DNA from: Acidobacteriota bacterium
GTDB taxonomy: Bacteria; Acidobacteriota; Terriglobia; Terriglobales; Acidobacteriaceae
Direction of reading: 5' to 3'
Assembly: GCA_021781255.1 (NCBI GenBank)
Contig: JAJXXG010000057.1
Coordinates: forward strand, 1 to 9,692
DNA length: 9,692 bases
The stretch's first letter is position 1. Each line of letters opens with the position of its first letter. This document shows positions 6,653 through 9,692 of the stretch, piece by piece. The position numbers and the translations under genes are program-made. The notes under the pieces are model-generated. The model ran no database searches and had not been told where the DNA came from. It saw nothing but the letters and a program-made list of their open reading frames with translations.

Positions 6653-6769
6653 CGTCCGTTCTTCCTGTCTGCTGGCGCGTCCGGGCCAGTCCTCGTCCAC
6701 TTCCGCCCGCGGGGCACCTGGCTGCCGCGCGCAGGGCCGCATGGCCGGTGCATCCGGCGAAAGGGCCTA
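6653..6769 (-). other. Predicted 5' leader of the que operon
   Basis: If transcription starts near 6769, the leader is about 117 bases. It can form GCCGG/CCGGC around a 5-base loop (6744-6748 with 6754-6758). It can also form CTGGC/GCCAG around an 8-base loop (6672-6676 with 6685-6689) just upstream of the queC ribosome site. I compared it by eye with preQ1 class I and II riboswitch landmarks and found no convincing match. GC-rich hairpins of this size occur readily by chance. Confidence 0.3.
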
Positions 6770-6775
6770 TCCTTC

Positions 6776-6804
6776 ATGCTAAAACGTTGCGCTCATCGCG
6801 CCAA
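6776..6804 (-). promoter_or_regulatory. Candidate sigma70-like promoter of the queC-queE-queD operon
   Basis: On the - strand, TTGGCG (6799-6804, 4/6) and TAGCAT (6776-6781, 4/6) are 17 bases apart. The -10 hexamer is identical to that of the candidate DUF5916 promoter. It is divergent from the reductase gene on the + strand. Confidence 0.4.
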
Positions 6805-6850
6805 ACTTGCGCCGTGGACCGGATGCGGGGCAGCCGGCGCAGGTGCCTTT

Positions 6851-6880
6851 TTGCGGTCTGGGCTCAACCCGCGCTATGCT
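6851..6880 (+). promoter_or_regulatory. Candidate promoter of the MDR oxidoreductase gene
   Basis: TTGCGG (6851-6856, 3/6) and TATGCT (6875-6880, 4/6) are 18 bases apart. Transcription would begin near 6887, about 7 bases before the preferred ATG at 6894. The alternative ATG at 6876 would lie inside the -10 box and could not be used from this promoter. Confidence 0.35.
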
Positions 6881-6893
6881 TGAGCGGATTCTT

Positions 6894-7901
6894 ATGCCGA
6901 CTCATAGCCGCGAAGTGCGTTTGGCCAGCCGTCCCAAGGGAGAACCAACCCTCGACAACTTTGCTTTTGCCACCGTTGAGGTTCCGGATCCCAGGCCAGG
7001 AGAAGTTCTTGTCCGCAACGTCTGCATGTCTGTGGACCCTTACATGCGCGGGCGGATGAATGACAGCAAGTCCTACGTGCCGCCGTTTCAGATCGGTCAT
7101 CCGCTGGAGGGCGGTGCGGTGGGTCGCGTTGTCGCCTCGCAGGACAAGCGCCTGCCCGTGGGCACTTATGTGCAAAGCTTTCTGGGCTGGCGTGAGGCCT
7201 TCGTGGCTCCCGCGGCCAATCTGCAGATTGTGGACGTCGGCGTGGCTCCGCCTTCCGCCTACCTGGGCATACTCGGCATTACGGGGCTCACCGCGTGGGC
7301 TGGGCTTTTTCGCATTGCGAACCTGAAGCGCGACGAAACGGTTTTTGTCTCTGGCGGCGCGGGAGCCGTGGGCAGCGCCGTGTGCCAGCTGGCCCGGCTG
7401 CATGGCTGCCGTGTGCTGGCCAGCGCCAGCTCAGAGGAGAAGGTGGCCTACCTGCGCGACGTGCTCAAGGTGGAGTATGCGTTCAACTATCGGGAAGGCA
7501 ATCCGCTGGACCAGCTGAAGACCGGCGCTCCCAACGGCATCGATGTGTATTTTGACAACACCGGCGGGCCTCAACTGGAGGCCGCGCTCTACGCGCTGCG
7601 CACGCACGGCCGCGTGGCGCTGTGCGGCGGCATCTCCGGCTACAACACGCCCGTGCCGGGCCCGCGCAACCTGATGCTGGCGATCGGCAAGCGTCTGCGC
7701 CTGGAGGGCTTTATCGTCTCTGATTTTCTGAAGGACCTGCCTGCGTTTCTGGCAGAGGCGGTGCCTGCGCTCAGGTCCGGCAAGCTCATCCATCGTGAAA
7801 CCGTGGTGCATGGCATTGATGCCGCACCCGCGGCGCTGCTGGACCTGCTGCACTCCGGCGCCAGCAACATCGGCAAAATGATCGTTCATCTCGCGGACTA
7901 G
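6894..7901 (+). CDS. NADP-dependent oxidoreductase, MDR superfamily (CurA/PTGR-like enone reductase)
   Basis: Probable cytoplasmic NADPH-dependent reductase of alpha,beta-unsaturated ketones or aldehydes, in the zinc-independent medium-chain family of bacterial CurA/YncB and mammalian prostaglandin reductases. With the ATG at 6894 the protein has 335 aa and begins MPTHSREVRLASRPKGEPT, which aligns with the family's VLASRPxGxPT opening. The GAGCGGA site (6882-6888) sits 5 bases upstream. In-frame ATGs at 6876 and an open frame from 6807 are less likely. Landmarks: MSVDPYMRGRM (45-55), HPLEGGAVGRV (69-79), LGITGLTAWAGL (127-138), the nucleotide loop AGAVGS (156-161), VYFDNTGG (218-225) and C-terminal IGKMIVHL. 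There is no cysteine/histidine cluster for zinc. The gene is divergent from queC; the TonB receptor follows 51 bases downstream, in the same direction, without a visible terminator. The physiological substrate is unknown; detoxification of reactive enones is typical. Confidence 0.9.
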   Translation: MPTHSREVRLASRPKGEPTLDNFAFATVEVPDPRPGEVLVRNVCMSVDPYMRGRMNDSKSYVPPFQIGHPLEGGAVGRVVASQDKRLPVGTYVQSFLGWREAFVAPAANLQIVDVGVAPPSAYLGILGITGLTAWAGLFRIANLKRDETVFVSGGAGAVGSAVCQLARLHGCRVLASASSEEKVAYLRDVLKVEYAFNYREGNPLDQLKTGAPNGIDVYFDNTGGPQLEAALYALRTHGRVALCGGISGYNTPVPGPRNLMLAIGKRLRLEGFIVSDFLKDLPAFLAEAVPALRSGKLIHRETVVHGIDAAPAALLDLLHSGASNIGKMIVHLAD

Positions 7902-7907
7902 CGTTAT

Positions 7908-7937
7908 TTGAGTCGCGAGCGAAAACCGTGTCATGCT
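7908..7937 (+). promoter_or_regulatory. Weak candidate promoter of the TonB-dependent receptor gene
   Basis: TTGAGT (7908-7913, 4/6) and CATGCT (7932-7937, 3/6) are 18 bases apart in the 51-base gap. The start point would be near 7944, where an in-frame GTG also lies, 9 bases before the ATG at 7953. The match is poor and read-through from the upstream reductase gene is equally plausible, since I see no terminator between them. Confidence 0.25.
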
Positions 7938-7952
7938 TTTCCGGTGCAGATC

Positions 7953-9692
7953 ATGAACACTGGCAGCGGTCCATGGATGCTGGCTCTCAGGCGACTGGGC
8001 ATTACCACTGTTCTTCTTGCGGCCGCATGGCTGCCTGGCTTTGCCGTTGCGGCCGCCGGGCAGGCTCCGCCCGCGCAGGAGCCCGTCCTCATCGCGGTTG
8101 TGGATGAGACGGGCGTGGCGGTGGAAGGCGCGCAGGTGACGGTGGAGGAGACCGGGCAGCCTGTGCTGCGTGTTGCCACCGACTACTCCGGGCATACGCG
8201 GTATCTTTTGCGTGGATCAGCGCCGTATCGGCTGCGCATCGCCAGGCCCGGATTTTATGAGACGGTCGTCAATGAGTCCGACCCGGAGCTGCGCGAGATC
8301 CGCGTCGTGCTTAATCACGAGCAGATGGTCACCGAGCGCGTGAGTGTAACGGCCTCTGTGCCCGGCATTGATACCGAGCAGGCCTCGGACAAGCTCACGA
8401 TGAACATGCCGGAGATCATCAATATTCCGTATCCCACGTCACGCGACATTCGCAATCTGCTGCCGTTCTATCCCGGCGTGGTGCAGGATGCCAGCGGGCA
8501 GGTGCACGTGGCAGGGTCAGAGACGTGGGCCACGCTCGACATGCTCGATGGATTCGATATCCGCTCGCCCATCAGCGGCCAGCTGGCCATGCGCGTCAGC
8601 GCCGATGCGGTTCGCTCCATCGATCAGCAGACGACCCGCTATCCCGTGGAGTTTGGCCGCGCCACGGGCGGCGTTGTGGCCTTCTACACCGGCATGGGCG
8701 ACAACTCCTTCCGTTTTAATGCAACCAACTTCGTGCCCTCGTTTCGTGACCTGAACGGAATCCGCTTTGACAAGTTCGTTCCGCGCGTCACCTTCTCCGG
8801 TCCTCTGGTGCGCAACCGCGCATGGTTCTTTGATGGGCTTGAGCTGGAGTACGACAACAACTACATTCCAGAGCTGCCCAGCGGAGCCGACACCAACCAC
8901 CTGCTGCGCGGCAGCAACCTGCTTCGCTTTCAGGTCAACCTGACGCCGGCGAACATCCTCTCCACCGGCGTGCTGGCCAACGCCTATCACTCGCCCTACG
9001 ACGGCATCTCCTCGCTCGTTCCGCAGCAGAGCACGACCAAGCGCAACACCATTGCATGGCTGCCGTACCTGCGCGATCAGCACAGCTTCCATAACGGTGC
9101 GCTGATCGACTTCGGTGTGGGCGTGGTGCGCTTCCACGACGGCTACGAGCCCCACGGCGACAGCCCGTTCCAACTCACGCCCGAGCTTTCGCATGGCAGC
9201 TACTTTGAGAATCTCTCCAGCTACTCGCGGCGCATCTCCGCCAACGGCGCACTTTACTTGCCCACTCTGCACGGCGAGGGCGACCACAATCTCAAGCTCG
9301 GCATCGACCTCGGACACATCGAGTACAGCGAATCCATTGCGCGCGCGCCAGTGAACTACCTGCGCGAGGATGGCACGCTGCTGCGTCGCAGCGTCTTTCC
9401 CGCGGCATCTTCATTCACCCGCCACAATGTCGAGATCGGTGTGTACCTGCAGGATCGCTGGAAAGTGTACAAGGATCTGCTGCTGGAGCCGGGCCTGCGT
9501 TTTGACTGGGATGAGGTGGTGCGCCGCCCTCAGTTTGCGCCTCGCCTCGCCGCCACTTACTCGCCGGCAAAGGCCCACGGAAAGACCAAGGTCTCCGCGG
9601 GCATTGGCCTCTACTACGAGCACACACAGCTTGAGTATCTGGCACGCGCACAGGCCGGCACGCGCCAGGACACGTACTACGCCGCCGACGGC
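7953..9692 (+). CDS. Oar-like TonB-dependent receptor with N-terminal carboxypeptidase-regulatory-like domain, 3'-truncated
   Basis: Outer-membrane active transporter or adhesin-type barrel. I translated this frame by hand: it is open from the ATG at 7953 to the window edge (580 codons, no stop). Residues 1-35 form a signal peptide (RRLG, hydrophobic core, cleavage near AVA or AAA). A carboxypeptidase-regulatory-like beta-sandwich spans about 44-121 (VVDETGVAVEGAQVTVEE, then a YRLRIARPGF strand). A plug-like region spans about 148-250, including DMLDGFDIRSP and RYPVEFGRATGGVV, a hallmark of these receptors. GPLVRNRAWFFDGLELEY (283-300) begins the barrel, and YLQDRWKVYKDLLLEPGLRFDWDE is a typical later strand pair. 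Full-length relatives usually have about 900-1200 residues, so roughly half is missing beyond the edge. No ribosome site is strong; GTG 7944 and ATG 7977 are alternatives. I see no clear TonB box. The cargo cannot be inferred. It may be co-transcribed with the reductase gene. Confidence 0.88.
   Translation, partial: MNTGSGPWMLALRRLGITTVLLAAAWLPGFAVAAAGQAPPAQEPVLIAVVDETGVAVEGAQVTVEETGQPVLRVATDYSGHTRYLLRGSAPYRLRIARPGFYETVVNESDPELREIRVVLNHEQMVTERVSVTASVPGIDTEQASDKLTMNMPEIINIPYPTSRDIRNLLPFYPGVVQDASGQVHVAGSETWATLDMLDGFDIRSPISGQLAMRVSADAVRSIDQQTTRYPVEFGRATGGVVAFYTGMGDNSFRFNATNFVPSFRDLNGIRFDKFVPRVTFSGPLVRNRAWFFDGLELEYDNNYIPELPSGADTNHLLRGSNLLRFQVNLTPANILSTGVLANAYHSPYDGISSLVPQQSTTKRNTIAWLPYLRDQHSFHNGALIDFGVGVVRFHDGYEPHGDSPFQLTPELSHGSYFENLSSYSRRISANGALYLPTLHGEGDHNLKLGIDLGHIEYSESIARAPVNYLREDGTLLRRSVFPAASSFTRHNVEIGVYLQDRWKVYKDLLLEPGLRFDWDEVVRRPQFAPRLAATYSPAKAHGKTKVSAGIGLYYEHTQLEYLARAQAGTRQDTYYAADG

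Noticed and set aside
5933..6742. Extended queC start at 6742
   Set aside because: It adds 30 arginine- and proline-rich residues before the normal QueC N-terminus. The ATG at 6652 has a good AGGAAG site and matches the family start.
6653..6769. preQ1 riboswitch in the que leader
   Set aside because: No match by eye to the conserved cores of preQ1-I or preQ1-II. Kept only as an unassigned structured leader.
6807..6893. N-terminal extension of the MDR oxidoreductase from 6807 or 6876
   Set aside because: The extension lacks family similarity and a ribosome site, and 6876 falls in the likely -10 box. Family members begin just before the VxLASRP motif.

Overview
The window looks like chromosomal DNA of an acidobacterium, probably class Terriglobia (inference). 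It is GC-rich. It pairs an Oar-like TonB-dependent receptor carrying an N-terminal carboxypeptidase-regulatory-like domain with a CBM9-like/DUF5916 outer-membrane protein, a combination common in that group. I see no rRNA, tRNA, CRISPR array, insertion sequence or phage gene. No gap between genes exceeds about 240 bases.

Layout: (1) The left edge holds the C-terminal three quarters of a + strand Gfo/Idh/MocA-family oxidoreductase. It ends at a strong intrinsic terminator (860-893) and converges on (2) a - strand exported aldose 1-epimerase (917-2077). (3) A 233-base gap with competing hairpins separates this from (4) a large - strand outer-membrane DUF5916 protein (2311-4797). (5) Next, also on the - strand, is a compact queC-queE-queD operon for 7-cyano-7-deazaguanine (preQ0), the queuosine precursor (4923-6652). 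(6) A divergent intergenic region of 241 bases leads to (7) a + strand zinc-independent MDR-type NADP-dependent oxidoreductase (6894-7901). (8) After a 51-base gap comes a + strand TonB-dependent receptor (7953 onward) that runs off the right edge.

How the genes fit together: the que genes form one pathway. QueD converts dihydroneopterin triphosphate to 6-carboxytetrahydropterin, QueE makes 7-carboxy-7-deazaguanine, and QueC makes preQ0. The genes are translationally coupled, by an ATGA overlap and by a ribosome site lying across a stop codon. The Gfo/Idh oxidoreductase and the exported mutarotase suggest carbohydrate use. The DUF5916 protein and the TonB receptor belong to the envelope and may serve glycan or nutrient handling, but substrates cannot be read from sequence.

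Overall this is mostly ordinary core and accessory metabolism, and I do not see a convincing undescribed system. The points most worth a second look are the very short predicted mRNA leaders upstream of three genes, the CX14CX2C variant of QueE, a hairpin whose T-tract faces the 'wrong' strand between queD and the DUF5916 gene, and mutually exclusive hairpins after the DUF5916 gene.
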